A stretch of DNA of 42,628 nt from an uncultured Lachnospiraceae bacterium. GTDB taxonomy: Bacteria > Bacillota > Clostridia > Lachnospirales > Lachnospiraceae. Positions 15,336 through 24,598 of the stretch are shown here, in pieces. Within the stretch, counting starts at the first letter, position 1. Every line of letters begins with the position of its first letter. The position numbers and the translations under genes were made by a program. Where the stretch lies: NCBI GenBank assembly GCA_946623875.1, contig CAMORO010000013.1:1-42628 (forward strand). Direction: 5' to 3'. The notes under the pieces were generated by a model. It was not told the DNA's origin. It ran no database searches and saw nothing but the letters and a program-made list of their open reading frames with translations.

Positions 15336-16544
15336 TCAGTCGGCAAGTCCGAAAGCATCATGAACCGCATTCATGGCCTTGTCGGTATCCTGCTCATTGA
15401 TAAGTACCGTTACCCTTATTTCCGAAGTCGAGATCATGTTGATATTGATATTTGAATTGTACAGTGTCTCAAACATCTTGGCTGCAACTCCCGGATTGCT
15501 CATCATACCGGCACCCACTATCGATACCTTGGCCACCTTATTGTTGTAGGATATCTCCTCGGCTCCGATACTCGCCTTATTGTCGTTCAGAACCTTGTAT
15601 GCCTCATCAAACGAGTCTCTCGGGATGGTAAACGAAATATCCTTGGTCTCATAACGACCGATCGACTGAAGGATCATATCAACATTGATGTTTGCTTTCG
15701 CAAGAAGATCAAATACCTTAAAAGCAATACCCGGCTTATCCTTAAGTCCTATAAGAGACAATCTTGTTACGTTCTTATCGGCTGCAACACCGCTTACCAA
15801 CATTCTTTCCACTTTAACATCCTCCTTAACAACTGTTCCTTCCGATTCATTCAGGCTTGAGCGAACTACAAGCTGCACGTTGTACTTCTTGGCCATCTCC
15901 ACCGATCTGTTGTGAAGAACACCGGCTCCGAGAGTAGCAAGATCAAGCATCTCATCATATGTGATCTCCTTCATCTTCCGTGCGTTCTTTACTATTCTCG
16001 GATCTGCTGTGTACACGCCGTCAACATCCGTATAGATCTCACATGCATCCGCATGGAGGGCAGCCGCAAGAGCAACCGCCGTTGTATCCGAACCTCCTCT
16101 CCCGAGAGTCGTATAATCATCGTATTTATTTATACCCTGGAAGCCTGTAACTATAACTATCTTCTTAAGATCAAGCTCATTTCTGATCCGCTCGGTATCT
16201 ATCCTCTTGATCCTCGCGTTTCCATATGCGCTTGTCGTATGCATAGCAACCTGAAATGCATTTAACGATACGGCAGGTACACCCAGATAGCTCATGGCCA
16301 TTGCCATTAAAGCAACCGATGTCTGCTCTCCGGTTGTGAGCAGCATATCGAGTTCTCTTTTGCCCGGCTGGGGATTGATATCCTTAGCCATATCGATCAG
16401 AACATCTGTCTGTTTGCCCATCGCCGACAGGACCACAACAACATCATGTCCTGCCTTATAATCCTTAATGCAGCGGTTCGCCACATTCATAATCCTCTCT
16501 TTGTCGGCGACCGAAGTACCACCGAACTTCTTAACAATTAACAT
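15336..16544 (-). CDS. lysC: aspartate kinase
   Basis: A 402-residue cytoplasmic enzyme that phosphorylates aspartate, the first step to lysine, methionine and threonine. Motifs: VKKFGGTSVAD at the N-terminus, TTGEQTS near 70, GRGGSDTTAVALAAAL near 150, and ELYTDVDGVYTADPRIV-like (here CEIYTDVDGVYTADPRIV). Two ACT domains follow from about residue 265, the usual feedback site for lysine or threonine. Length fits monofunctional class I enzymes. The ATG overlaps the hom stop by 7 nt and has GGAGGAGG upstream, so the pair is coupled. Confidence 0.97.
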   Translation of the reverse strand: MLIVKKFGGTSVADKERIMNVANRCIKDYKAGHDVVVVLSAMGKQTDVLIDMAKDINPQPGKRELDMLLTTGEQTSVALMAMAMSYLGVPAVSLNAFQVAMHTTSAYGNARIKRIDTERIRNELDLKKIVIVTGFQGINKYDDYTTLGRGGSDTTAVALAAALHADACEIYTDVDGVYTADPRIVKNARKMKEITYDEMLDLATLGAGVLHNRSVEMAKKYNVQLVVRSSLNESEGTVVKEDVKVERMLVSGVAADKNVTRLSLIGLKDKPGIAFKVFDLLAKANINVDMILQSIGRYETKDISFTIPRDSFDEAYKVLNDNKASIGAEEISYNNKVAKVSIVGAGMMSNPGVAAKMFETLYNSNININMISTSEIRVTVLINEQDTDKAMNAVHDAFGLAD

Positions 16545-17770
16545 AGTTCCTCCTCCCTATTATCTACACGGATCCTTGTTATTGCTCCGCTAAGCTTTTC
16601 GTATCCCTTGTCGAAATCATCCTCACTCATCACTTTGGTAATGAAACCGAACTCATCCTCAAGACCCGGAACTTTTACTATACTGACATCTCCAAAAAGG
16701 CTCCTGACCTCCCGGAGCTTATCATCCCCGCTTCCCGATACGCGCACGAAGAAGCTTCTCTTAACCGAACCGACATTGGCAAGATCAAGATCCTCATCGG
16801 ACCACTCCACTTCAACATTGGATCTGTTCTTTACCGCTGCTATGACATCGGATACCACCGCACTTGCCGTGGGCAGCTTGCCGGCTCCCGAACCGAAGAA
16901 CATCGCGGGACCCAGTACATTTCCGCGGACATATACCGCATTCAGAACATCCTCCACATTGTAAAGGGGGTGTGACTTCTTAAGCATGATCGGAGCAACC
17001 ATCGCGACCAGACCGGCATCTGTCTTCTGACTCTCCGCGATAAGCTTGATCTTAAAGCCCAGCTCCTTTGCATACCTGATATCCCTGGCGCTTATCTTCG
17101 TGATACCCTCTGTATATACCTTTTCGTAATCGGTATTCCTGCCTGTATAAAGCGATGTAAGTATCGCTATCTTACGGCATGCATCCCATCCGTCAATATC
17201 CGCCTCCGGATTGCGTTCCGCATATCCGAGATCCTGCGCTGTCTTAAGAGCCTCTTCAAACTCCCAGCCCTCATCTGCCATCTTTGTCAGCATATAGTTG
17301 GTAGTACCGTTCAGTATACCGCTTATCTCCTCTATATCATCTGCCGTAAGACACTGATTCAGTGATCTTATTATCGGTATGCCGCCGCCAACCGATGCCT
17401 CGAAGAAGAAATTAATGTTCTTATCCCTTGCGATCTTTATAAGCTCAGGACCCTTGGCTGCTACCAGAGCCTTATTGGAGGTACACACCGATTTGCCTCT
17501 GAGCAGTGCATTCTTAACAAAGGTATATGCAGGCTCCACGCCGCCCATAACCTCAACTACCACAGATACCTCTTCATCGTTCAGTATGATATCGTAGTCG
17601 TGAACGAGGATCTTCTCAACAGGATCCCCCGGAAAATCACGCAGATCAAGCACATATTTGATCTCTACCTCTTCTCCCGCGTTCTTGTTAACTATTGCGC
17701 CGTTCCGTTTTATTACTTCATAAACACCCGAACCGACCGTTCCATAACCCAGTACTGCAATCTTAGCCAT
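16538..17770 (-). CDS. hom: homoserine dehydrogenase
   Basis: A 410-residue NAD(P)-dependent enzyme that reduces aspartate semialdehyde to homoserine. Rossmann motif VLGYGTVGSGVYEVI at 5-19, VVVEVMGG near 70, TSNKALVA near 97, and the catalytic region GILNGTTNYMLTKM near 170 with YAERNPEADIDGWDACRK. A C-terminal ACT-like domain starts at about 340. It lies 42 nt downstream of the ACT regulator and overlaps lysC, forming a short threonine/aspartate-family operon. GGAGAGATG precedes the ATG. Confidence 0.97.
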   Translation of the reverse strand: MAKIAVLGYGTVGSGVYEVIKRNGAIVNKNAGEEVEIKYVLDLRDFPGDPVEKILVHDYDIILNDEEVSVVVEVMGGVEPAYTFVKNALLRGKSVCTSNKALVAAKGPELIKIARDKNINFFFEASVGGGIPIIRSLNQCLTADDIEEISGILNGTTNYMLTKMADEGWEFEEALKTAQDLGYAERNPEADIDGWDACRKIAILTSLYTGRNTDYEKVYTEGITKISARDIRYAKELGFKIKLIAESQKTDAGLVAMVAPIMLKKSHPLYNVEDVLNAVYVRGNVLGPAMFFGSGAGKLPTASAVVSDVIAAVKNRSNVEVEWSDEDLDLANVGSVKRSFFVRVSGSGDDKLREVRSLFGDVSIVKVPGLEDEFGFITKVMSEDDFDKGYEKLSGAITRIRVDNREEELC

Positions 17771-17812
17771 ATCATCTCTCCGTTCCTGAATAATTTATTT
17801 GTGTAACTGCAC

Positions 17813-18256
17813 CTACTCCTTTGCAAGCAGCTTCACATGATGCACGCCTTCCTTGCGCTCCATCTCATCTATCATATCCGCAACATCCCTTGTATTTGGC
17901 AATACCTGTACACTGATACTTAGGGAAGCAACACCGCCGATCGGAATACTCTGATGAATGGTAAGGATATTGGCCTCGTGCTGCGCTATCACCTTAAGAA
18001 GCTCAGCTAACAGCCCCGGCCTGTCGTCCATCTGGAAGGTAAGTGTTATCGTCTGTCCCTGCGAATTATCATGGAACTCAAAAACATCATCCTTGTATTT
18101 ATAAAACGAACTCCTGCTGATACCTGCCTTGTCAACGGCCTCCTGTACCGTCAACACCTTCTCCGACTCAAGCAGGCGCTTGGCATAAATAACATTAAGC
18201 AATATCTCGGGTAATGCTCTTTTCTTCACCAGATAATAGGAATTGTTATCCGCCAT
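17813..18256 (-). CDS. ACT-domain protein, UPF0735/PheB family
   Basis: A 147-residue probable regulator of amino-acid synthesis. The ATG at 18256 (MADNNSYYLVKKRALPEILLNVI) is preferred over the upstream start because a GAGG lies 8 nt before it and the family begins this way. An N-terminal helix-turn-helix-like region (KVLTVQEAVDKAGISRSSFYKYKDDVFEF, residues 30-58) is followed by an ACT domain (ITLTFQMDDRPGLLAELLKVIAQHEANILTIHQ). In Firmicutes this family is often next to hom or pheA, as here. It may sense an amino acid and control the operon it leads; that role is inferred. Confidence 0.88.
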   Translation of the reverse strand: MADNNSYYLVKKRALPEILLNVIYAKRLLESEKVLTVQEAVDKAGISRSSFYKYKDDVFEFHDNSQGQTITLTFQMDDRPGLLAELLKVIAQHEANILTIHQSIPIGGVASLSISVQVLPNTRDVADMIDEMERKEGVHHVKLLAKE

Positions 18257-18304
18257 TCGTCTGTCCTCGTCACAAATACATATGTTTTTGTGTGTTCTTC
18301 TCTC

Positions 18305-18320
18305 GCGGACATGCGTCCGC
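18305..18320 (-). other. hairpin in the leader of the hom operon
   Basis: GCGGAC (18305-18310) and GTCCGC (18315-18320) form a perfect 6-bp stem with a 4-nt loop. It is near the predicted 5' end of the ACT-hom-lysC transcript, about 50 nt before the ATG. No T-run follows. Confidence 0.4.
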
Positions 18321-18332
18321 CGTGCGAACAAT

Positions 18333-18361
18333 ATATTACCACTTTAATATTCAAATATCAA
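18333..18361 (-). promoter_or_regulatory. promoter of the ACT-hom-lysC operon
   Basis: The minus strand has TTGATA (18361-18356), a 17-nt spacer and TAATAT (18338-18333), about 75 nt before the ATG at 18256. The AT-rich spacing and boxes match a sigma-A promoter well, and it also places the transcription start downstream of the naive longest start at 18331. Confidence 0.65.
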
Positions 18362-18451
18362 GTGAAAATCTTTTTAATTTCATATTTCATATTGAACGAA
18401 TATAAATAATTCCCGGTTGCACTATCCACCAAACAGGGTATATACTTTCCT

Positions 18452-18481
18452 TTGACAACTATTCGGAACAGCACATAAATT
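18452..18481 (+). promoter_or_regulatory. promoter of azlCD
   Basis: TTGACA (18452-18457), 18-nt spacer, TAAATT (18476-18481), 30 nt before the azlC ATG. Divergent from the hom-operon promoter in the same 255-nt spacer. Confidence 0.55.
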
Positions 18482-18511
18482 TTAAAAAACACTGTCAGGA
18501 TATAAACAGAT

Positions 18512-19219
18512 ATGGATAACGGAATTGCATTCAGAAAGGGACTCAGAGACGGAACTCCGATAGCACTCGGTTATTTCGCCGTCGCATTTTCCCTCGGCTT
18601 CATGGCTAAAAAATGTACATTAACACCTATCCAGGGATTTATCGGAAGCTTCTTCACAAGAGCTTCGGCCGGGGAATACGGTGTCTATTCAATGGTAGTT
18701 CAGGACGCAGGCTATCTTGCGGTAGTTGCGATGAGCCTTGTTACCAATTTAAGATATCTGCTGATGAGCACGGCGCTTACCCAGAAATTCTCACCGGATA
18801 CTTCTTTACTGAAGAGGATACTCACCGGCTGCTGCGTTACGGATGAGATATTCGGAATATCCATTGCTTATGAAGGGTATCTTAATCCATGGTATACCTA
18901 CGGTGCCTTCGCCATTTCAACACCCCTGTGGGCACTCGGGACGACCATGGGGATCGTGGCGGGAACAATACTGCCCGACAGGGCGGTTTCCGCACTCAGC
19001 GTTGCACTGTACGGTATGTTCATTGCCATAATAATCCCGCCATCCAAGAAGGACAGGGCTGTCGGAATAGCTGTAGTGGCGGCATTTCTGTTAAGCTGGG
19101 GAATAAGACGTGTGGTAATGCTAAATAATATCGGATTAAGCTCAGGCGCGATAACTATCCTGCTTACAATAGTGATTTCGGCAATAGCAGCCGTTGTACG
19201 TCCTGTAAAAGATAACTGA
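18512..19219 (+). CDS. azlC: AzlC-family branched-chain amino acid exporter subunit
   Basis: A 235-residue integral membrane protein. The opening FRKGLRDGTPIALGYFAVAFSLGFMAKKCTLTPIQGF and FTRASAGEYG are typical of AzlC, the large subunit of the AzlCD exporter of branched-chain amino acids; the segment SLVTNLRYLLMSTAL and GCCVTDEIFGIS are also typical. Seven or so hydrophobic helices are visible. AGGA lies 11 nt before the ATG. The small subunit azlD follows after 18 nt. Confidence 0.92.
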   Translation: MDNGIAFRKGLRDGTPIALGYFAVAFSLGFMAKKCTLTPIQGFIGSFFTRASAGEYGVYSMVVQDAGYLAVVAMSLVTNLRYLLMSTALTQKFSPDTSLLKRILTGCCVTDEIFGISIAYEGYLNPWYTYGAFAISTPLWALGTTMGIVAGTILPDRAVSALSVALYGMFIAIIIPPSKKDRAVGIAVVAAFLLSWGIRRVVMLNNIGLSSGAITILLTIVISAIAAVVRPVKDN

Positions 19220-19237
19220 TCAGGGAGATAAATCGAT

Positions 19238-19543
19238 TTGACTCACTCAACTTGGATATATATTTTAGTAATGATACTTACGACCAATCTTATAAGAGTT
19301 ATACCGCTTACCCTTATAAGAGGCGAGATAAAGAACCGCTTTGTAAGGAGCTTTCTTTATTATGTCCCATATGTGACCCTGGCGGTAATGACTTTTCCCG
19401 CCATCGTTGAAACAACAAACAGCCCCGTCGCCGGCAGCATTGCCCTGATTCTCGGCATTGTCGCTGCATGGCTGGGACTGTCATTATTTCCTGTTTCGGT
19501 TATCTGCTGTGTTGCTGTATTTATACTTGAATTCTTTTTTTAA
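19238..19543 (+). CDS. azlD: AzlD-family small transporter subunit
   Basis: A 101-residue membrane protein with three to four helices: IYILVMILTTNLIRVIPLTL, then RSFLYYVPYVTLAVMTFPAIV, then SIALILGIVAAWLG. The 'TNLIRVIPL...YVPYV.LA.MtFPAI' pattern is that of AzlD. It starts with TTG, with GGGAGA 9 nt upstream. The final TAA overlaps the prfB stop on the other strand (shared TTAA), with no room for a terminator between them. Confidence 0.9.
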   Translation: MTHSTWIYILVMILTTNLIRVIPLTLIRGEIKNRFVRSFLYYVPYVTLAVMTFPAIVETTNSPVAGSIALILGIVAAWLGLSLFPVSVICCVAVFILEFFF

Positions 19544-20643
19544 TTATTTATCCACTTAAGATAAGCATTGATAAACGGATCGATATACCCGTCCATTACT
19601 TTATCCACCTGTGCAACCTCTTCATTGGTACGGTGATCCTTTACCAGTGTGTACGGCTGCATTACATATGATCTTATCTGGTTACCCCAGCCGATCTCCT
19701 TGACATCACCGCGGATATCGGACAGCATCTGCGCATTCTCTTCCTGCTTAAGCATATACAGCTTGGCCTTCAGCATCTGCATGGCCTTGTCCTTATTCTG
19801 GAACTGCGATCTCTCATTCTGACACTGTACCACGATACCCGTGGGAAGATGTGTAATCCTGATCGCCGAACTCGTCTTATTGATATGCTGGCCGCCCGCA
19901 CCCGAACTGCGGTAGGTATCTATACGAAGATCATCATCATTTATCTCGATATCCAGATCATCATTTATTTCAGGCATAACATCAAGAGATACGAAACTGG
20001 TCTGACGCTTACCCTGGGCATTGAAGGGCGAAATACGCACAAGCCTGTGCACTCCCTTCTCCGACTTAAGGTATCCGTATGCATTCTCGCCGTTAACCTG
20101 GAAGGTGACAGACTTGATCCCTGCCTCATCACCGTCAAGCAGATCCAGAACTTCGACGGAAAAACCTCTCTTCTCGGCCCACCTTGAATACATGCGGTAC
20201 AGCATGGATGCCCAGTCGCAGCTCTCGGTTCCGCCGGCTCCGGCATTCAGACGCAGGATCGCATTGTTCCTGTCGTATTCCCCCGAAAGAAGAGTACTGA
20301 TCCTTAAGTTCTCAAGCTTTTCCTTAAAATCATCGAATTCAGCCTGAATATCGGGGATCATCTCCGGATCATTCTCCTCATAACCCATTTCAAGGAGAGT
20401 CTGGATATCCTCATACTGCTGATCAAGGCCGTTCACAAGGGAGATCGTGTCCTTAAGATTGCTAAGCTCCTTTGTGTATTTCTGTGAACGTTCCGCGTCA
20501 TCCCAGAAACCCGGAGCTTCCATCTCACGCTCCAGCTCCTCCACCCGCCTTGCCTTATCATCAAGAGAAAGAGAAGCCCTTATCTCCTTAAGAGGCTCCT
20601 CGTAAGTCTGTAATTCCGTTTTTATATTGTCTAACTCTACCAT
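19540..20643 (-). CDS. prfB: peptide chain release factor 2
   Basis: A 367-residue release factor that reads UGA and UAA. Key parts: AAGAGGTESCDWASML-like segment (NAGAGGTESCDWASMLYRMY), the catalytic GGQ in SSGAGGQHINKTSSAIRI, and the codon-recognition region SPFNAQGKRQTSFVSLD. The ATG at 20643 has AAAGG 8 nt upstream; the TTG at 20661 is less likely. Many bacteria regulate prfB by a +1 frameshift at about codon 25, but here the frame runs straight through: RASL is followed in frame by SLDDKAR, with CTT TCT CTT GAT replacing the usual CTT TGA C. Tail-to-tail with azlD. Confidence 0.97.
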   Translation of the reverse strand: MVELDNIKTELQTYEEPLKEIRASLSLDDKARRVEELEREMEAPGFWDDAERSQKYTKELSNLKDTISLVNGLDQQYEDIQTLLEMGYEENDPEMIPDIQAEFDDFKEKLENLRISTLLSGEYDRNNAILRLNAGAGGTESCDWASMLYRMYSRWAEKRGFSVEVLDLLDGDEAGIKSVTFQVNGENAYGYLKSEKGVHRLVRISPFNAQGKRQTSFVSLDVMPEINDDLDIEINDDDLRIDTYRSSGAGGQHINKTSSAIRITHLPTGIVVQCQNERSQFQNKDKAMQMLKAKLYMLKQEENAQMLSDIRGDVKEIGWGNQIRSYVMQPYTLVKDHRTNEEVAQVDKVMDGYIDPFINAYLKWINN

Positions 20644-20698
20644 AAAATATACCTTTATCAAACCACGGGTGAGTCACGTAACCTGTCCACGCAACTCA

Positions 20699-23269
20699 TC
20701 ATGCACGCATTCTTCCATGGCACTGTTTGTACTTCTTACCGCTTCCGCACGGACAGGGATCATTGGGATATATCTTATTCTCCGTCCGTCTCTTTGGCTG
20801 TTTTGTTGCAGAGTCATCCTTGTTGGTTCCCGTTACCTTGGCAACCTCCTCACGCTCTACCTTCTGCTCTATCTTGATATGGAACAGTACCCTTATCGTT
20901 TCCTCGGAAATACTGTCTGTCATGGCATTGAACATATCATAACCGGACATCTTGTATTCGACAAGAGGATCACGCTGGCCGTATGCCTGCAGTCCGATAC
21001 CCTGACGAAGCTGATCCATATCATCGATATGATCCATCCATTTACGGTCGATAGCCTTCAAAAGAACCACGCGTTCAAGCTCTCTTATCTGTTCGGGTGA
21101 AGGGAATTCGGCTTCCTTGGCTTCATACAGCTTGACCGCCTCTTCCTTGAGGTTGTGCTTAAGCTGTTCCTTCTTAAGTCCTCTGATATCCGGTGTCTTT
21201 ATCTCATTCAAGGGTATCGTTGCGCGCAGATGCTGATTAAGCTCAGGCAGATCCCAATCCTCCCAGCTGTTACTCTCTCCAATACACATATCTACGGTAT
21301 TCTCAACGAAATCGGTAGTCATCTTGAATACGACATCCCTCATGCTTTCTCCGTCAAGCACGCGGCGTCTCTCCGCATAGATGATCTCACGCTGTTCATT
21401 GTTAACACGGTCATATTCAAGAAGGTTCTTTCTGATACCGAAGTTGTTGGCCTCTATCTTCATCTGGGCCTTTTCGATGGCATTGGTAAGCATCTTATGC
21501 TCTATCTGCTCACCTTCGGGTACTCCGAGAGTTGTAAATATCTGCATGAGACGTTCAGAACCGAACAGCCTCATAAGGTCATCCTCGAGGGATATGAAGA
21601 AACGGGATTCACCCGGGTCACCCTGACGTCCCGAACGGCCCCTTAACTGATTGTCGATACGGCGGCTCTCGTGCCTCTCCGTACCTATTATCTTAAGTCC
21701 GCCTGCTGCCCTTGATTCCTCATCAAGCTTAATATCGGTACCACGTCCTGCCATGTTGGTTGCAATGGTCACCGCACCGTGGATACCCGCATCCGCTACT
21801 ATCTCAGCCTCCATCTCATGGAACTTGGCATTCAGCACATTGTGCTGAATCCCTCGTTTCTTAAGCATTCCGCTTATCTCTTCTGATGCTTCTATTGTGA
21901 TCGTACCGACCAGTATCGGCTGTCCTGTTGCATGCGCTGCCTCTATCTCATCGCAGATAGCCTTAAGCTTCTCTTTCTTGGTCTTGTAAACCGCATCCTG
22001 AAGATCCTTCCTTGCGATCGGCCGGTTTGTCGGGATCTCAATAACGTCCATTCCGTAAATATCACGGAACTCCTTCTCCTCGGTAAGCGCCGTACCGGTC
22101 ATGCCCGCCTTCTTCTCAAACTTGTTGAAAAAGTTCTGGAAGGTAATGGTGGCAAGAGTCTTGCTCTCACGCTTAACCTTAACATGCTCCTTGGCTTCGA
22201 TGGCCTGATGCAGACCGTCCGAGTAACGGCGTCCCGGCATGATACGTCCCGTAAATTCATCAACGATAAGCACCTGATCATCCTTAACCACATAGTCCTG
22301 ATCCCTGAACATGAGGTTGTGAGCACGAAGTGCGAGTATTATATTGTTCTGTATTTCAACATTCTCGGGATCGGCAAGATTGTCGATCTGGAAGAACTTC
22401 TCAACCTTCTCAACACCCTGTGCCGTAAGCGTTACGAACTTGTCCTTCTCATTAACGATAAAGTCACCCGTTTCCTCTCTCTCGACACCCATGATGGCAT
22501 CCATCTTCGAGAGGTCTTCCATATCCTCACCACGCTTAAGCTGACGCGCGAGCATATCACATATTTCGTAAAGCTTGGTGGATTTGCCGCTCTGACCCGA
22601 AATAATGAGCGGAGTCCTGGCTTCATCAATAAGAACCGAGTCAACCTCGTCGATGATAGCATACGCCAGATCGCGAAGTACCAACTGTTCCTTGTAGATC
22701 ACCATATTATCCCTGAGGTAATCAAAACCAAGCTCATTGTTTGTTACGTAAGTAATATCACAACCGTAGGCCGCTCTTCTCTCCTCGGAAGTCATCGAAT
22801 TGAGAACCACTCCAACGGTAAGTCCCAGGAATTCATGTACCTGTCCCATCCACTCGGCATCACGCTTGGCAAGATAATCATTGACCGTAACCACATGCAC
22901 CCCGCGTCCCGTCAATGCATTGAGGTAAGCCGGAAGTGTCGATACAAGCGTCTTACCTTCACCTGTCTTCATCTCGGCAATACGTCCCTGATGAAGAATG
23001 ATGCCGCCGATTATCTGAACCCTGTAGTGTTCCATATTGAGCACCCGTCTTGCAGCTTCCCTGACAGCAGCGAATGCTTCGGGGAGTATATCATCAAGCG
23101 TAGCACCGTCATTCAGCCTTGCCTTGAACTCGCGCGTCTTATCCTTAAGCTCCGCATCGCTCAAAGCCATCATCGAATCGCGCAGTGCCTCAACCTTGTC
23201 AACAATGGGATTGATGAGCTTAAGCTCCCGCTCCGAATGGGTTCCGAATATTTTATCTATAATCTTCAT
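20699..23269 (-). CDS. secA: preprotein translocase ATPase SecA
   Basis: An 856-residue motor that drives secretory proteins through SecYEG. Seen: [21 protein letters not shown], Walker [40 protein letters not shown], helicase motifs [11 protein letters not shown] and [13 protein letters not shown], and the C-terminal zinc SEC-C motif [19 protein letters not shown]. The ATG at 23269 is the family start; the frame extends to 23338 but those 23 residues do not match SecA. GGAGA lies 12 nt before. A clear promoter with an inverted repeat lies about 90 nt upstream. Confidence 0.98.
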   Translation of the reverse strand: MKIIDKIFGTHSERELKLINPIVDKVEALRDSMMALSDAELKDKTREFKARLNDGATLDDILPEAFAAVREAARRVLNMEHYRVQIIGGIILHQGRIAEMKTGEGKTLVSTLPAYLNALTGRGVHVVTVNDYLAKRDAEWMGQVHEFLGLTVGVVLNSMTSEERRAAYGCDITYVTNNELGFDYLRDNMVIYKEQLVLRDLAYAIIDEVDSVLIDEARTPLIISGQSGKSTKLYEICDMLARQLKRGEDMEDLSKMDAIMGVEREETGDFIVNEKDKFVTLTAQGVEKVEKFFQIDNLADPENVEIQNNIILALRAHNLMFRDQDYVVKDDQVLIVDEFTGRIMPGRRYSDGLHQAIEAKEHVKVKRESKTLATITFQNFFNKFEKKAGMTGTALTEEKEFRDIYGMDVIEIPTNRPIARKDLQDAVYKTKKEKLKAICDEIEAAHATGQPILVGTITIEASEEISGMLKKRGIQHNVLNAKFHEMEAEIVADAGIHGAVTIATNMAGRGTDIKLDEESRAAGGLKIIGTERHESRRIDNQLRGRSGRQGDPGESRFFISLEDDLMRLFGSERLMQIFTTLGVPEGEQIEHKMLTNAIEKAQMKIEANNFGIRKNLLEYDRVNNEQREIIYAERRRVLDGESMRDVVFKMTTDFVENTVDMCIGESNSWEDWDLPELNQHLRATIPLNEIKTPDIRGLKKEQLKHNLKEEAVKLYEAKEAEFPSPEQIRELERVVLLKAIDRKWMDHIDDMDQLRQGIGLQAYGQRDPLVEYKMSGYDMFNAMTDSISEETIRVLFHIKIEQKVEREEVAKVTGTNKDDSATKQPKRRTENKIYPNDPCPCGSGKKYKQCHGRMRA

Positions 23270-23357
23270 AATAAATCTTAGTCTCCTGATGCCTATCGAT
23301 ATACATACGGTCCGGCAGTAATAAACAACAATATCCAAACCTTTACAACTGCATACC

Positions 23358-23391
23358 TATCAACTATATCAGATTTGGTTGATAAATTCAA
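23358..23391 (-). promoter_or_regulatory. secA promoter with overlapping inverted repeat
   Basis: The minus strand has TTGAAT (23391-23386), 17-nt spacer, TATAGT (23368-23363). The sequence TATCAAC...GTTGATA (7-bp arms at 23358-23364 and 23378-23384, 13-nt centre) straddles the -10 and the spacer, which is the position of a repressor operator. The regulator is unknown. Confidence 0.6.
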
Positions 23392-23443
23392 TCCTGCATT
23401 TACGGGGTGAAACACAGTCCCCTTCCTTCACTCTTTCACAGGT

Positions 23444-24505
23444 TCACTTCCTTCTGAGTATGAAATGCAGTTCGGATGAGAACTCACTCTCATCAAGTAT
23501 AAGCTGGAGCTTATCCATAAGAGGAGTGAATTTCTCGGCAAAGAGATCTGCGAATTCCTCATTTCCGTTCTTGCGCATGGACACACTTATGAAACGATAT
23601 AAATCATTTATATCAGATCCGAACCGCCATTCGTATGCCACCTCAAAACCGATTGAATCCGCCATCGTCTTTATCGATTCATTGGTAAACAGATGCGTGT
23701 GCGTTCCCCCCATATGCCTGTTGTAGCATTGCTGGAATGCAGCCTCAAAGGCACAGCTGAACGAAAACATCGGAACTGAAGCATACAGATATCTGATATT
23801 CCTGTTATCCTTTATCGCATCAAGATTTTCCCTAAGATGGATAAGATGCTCAAGTACCCCTATCGCCGAGATCACGTTTACATCCGCATTTTTTATATAA
23901 TCTATCGAATCCGTCAGTCCGACATGCTTAAGATACTGCCTGCTGCCATCCTCTATCATGGCGTTACCGTGCTGAACCTCGGTTTCCGATACTTCAATAC
24001 CGGTGGATTCAATTCCTGCTTTACGCATGGCAGCGACAAAGTAACCGCAGCCCGCACCTATATCAAGATCCTTTATATCTTCAACTCCATCCTTTTTAAG
24101 GCAGTCAATAAGGAACTGAGCCTTCGGAACATAGATCATGTTCATCCTGCGTTCATAGCTTTCCTTATCCTTCATGCTGTAATTCTTCGAGTAATCATCT
24201 TCAACATAAACCCTGGATGCGAAATCATCCGTATCCTCGCATGCGCTGTTGAGATGACCGCATCTTTTGCATGCGATATAATCTATGTTATGCGAATGAA
24301 CCACAATGCCTGCATTGTTATCCTTTCCGGTCATTCCGCAACCCAGCGGCTCCCCGCATATCTTGCAGTATTTACGTACCGGTTGGGCATTTATGATATC
24401 TGCCATACCATCTGCCATTTCAAGCATTCCGTCATTGTTGTTGAAAAAGTTCTGCTTCAGCGAATTCAGATCACCGAATGATTTACCGAATTTTTTTTCT
24501 GACAT
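23444..24505 (-). CDS. class I SAM-dependent methyltransferase with zinc-ribbon-like N-terminus
   Basis: A 353-residue cytoplasmic protein. Residues about 45-85 have CKIC and CKRC pairs spaced like a zinc ribbon (RKYCKICGEPL ... IACKRCGHLNS). The methyltransferase fold follows with the SAM-binding motif DLDIGAGCGYFVAAMRKAG near 145, then VSAIGVLEHL-like (NVISAIGVLEHLIHLREN). A C-terminal GGTHTHLFTNESIKTMADSIGF is typical of sugar or polysaccharide C-methyltransferases, but the substrate cannot be read. GGGAG precedes the ATG. It stands alone between the butyrate operon terminator and secA. Confidence 0.8.
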   Translation of the reverse strand: MSEKKFGKSFGDLNSLKQNFFNNNDGMLEMADGMADIINAQPVRKYCKICGEPLGCGMTGKDNNAGIVVHSHNIDYIACKRCGHLNSACEDTDDFASRVYVEDDYSKNYSMKDKESYERRMNMIYVPKAQFLIDCLKKDGVEDIKDLDIGAGCGYFVAAMRKAGIESTGIEVSETEVQHGNAMIEDGSRQYLKHVGLTDSIDYIKNADVNVISAIGVLEHLIHLRENLDAIKDNRNIRYLYASVPMFSFSCAFEAAFQQCYNRHMGGTHTHLFTNESIKTMADSIGFEVAYEWRFGSDINDLYRFISVSMRKNGNEEFADLFAEKFTPLMDKLQLILDESEFSSELHFILRRK

Positions 24506-24553
24506 TTATTTCTCCCTTACAGGTTCTTTGCTCTTTCATTTATTATAACGCAA

Positions 24554-24584
24554 ATCGTCCGCGTCTTAGCTTGACGCGGACGAT
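24554..24584 (-). terminator. terminator-like hairpin after buk
   Basis: A perfect 12-bp GC-rich stem (ATCGTCCGCGTC at 24554-24565 with 24573-24584, 7-nt loop), starting 14 nt beyond the buk stop on the minus strand. The following sequence ATTTGCGTTATAAT is only moderately T-rich. Stem strength and position favour the 3' end of the butyrate operon. Confidence 0.65.
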
Positions 24585-24598
24585 CATATGTCCAATTA

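Noticed and set aside
20560-20600. Programmed frameshift in prfB
   Set aside because: The frame is continuous from ATG to stop, with no internal UGA at the expected place.
23270-23338. Extra 23 N-terminal residues on SecA
   Set aside because: The family starts at MKIIDKIFG, and the extension has no ribosome binding site or similarity to SecA.
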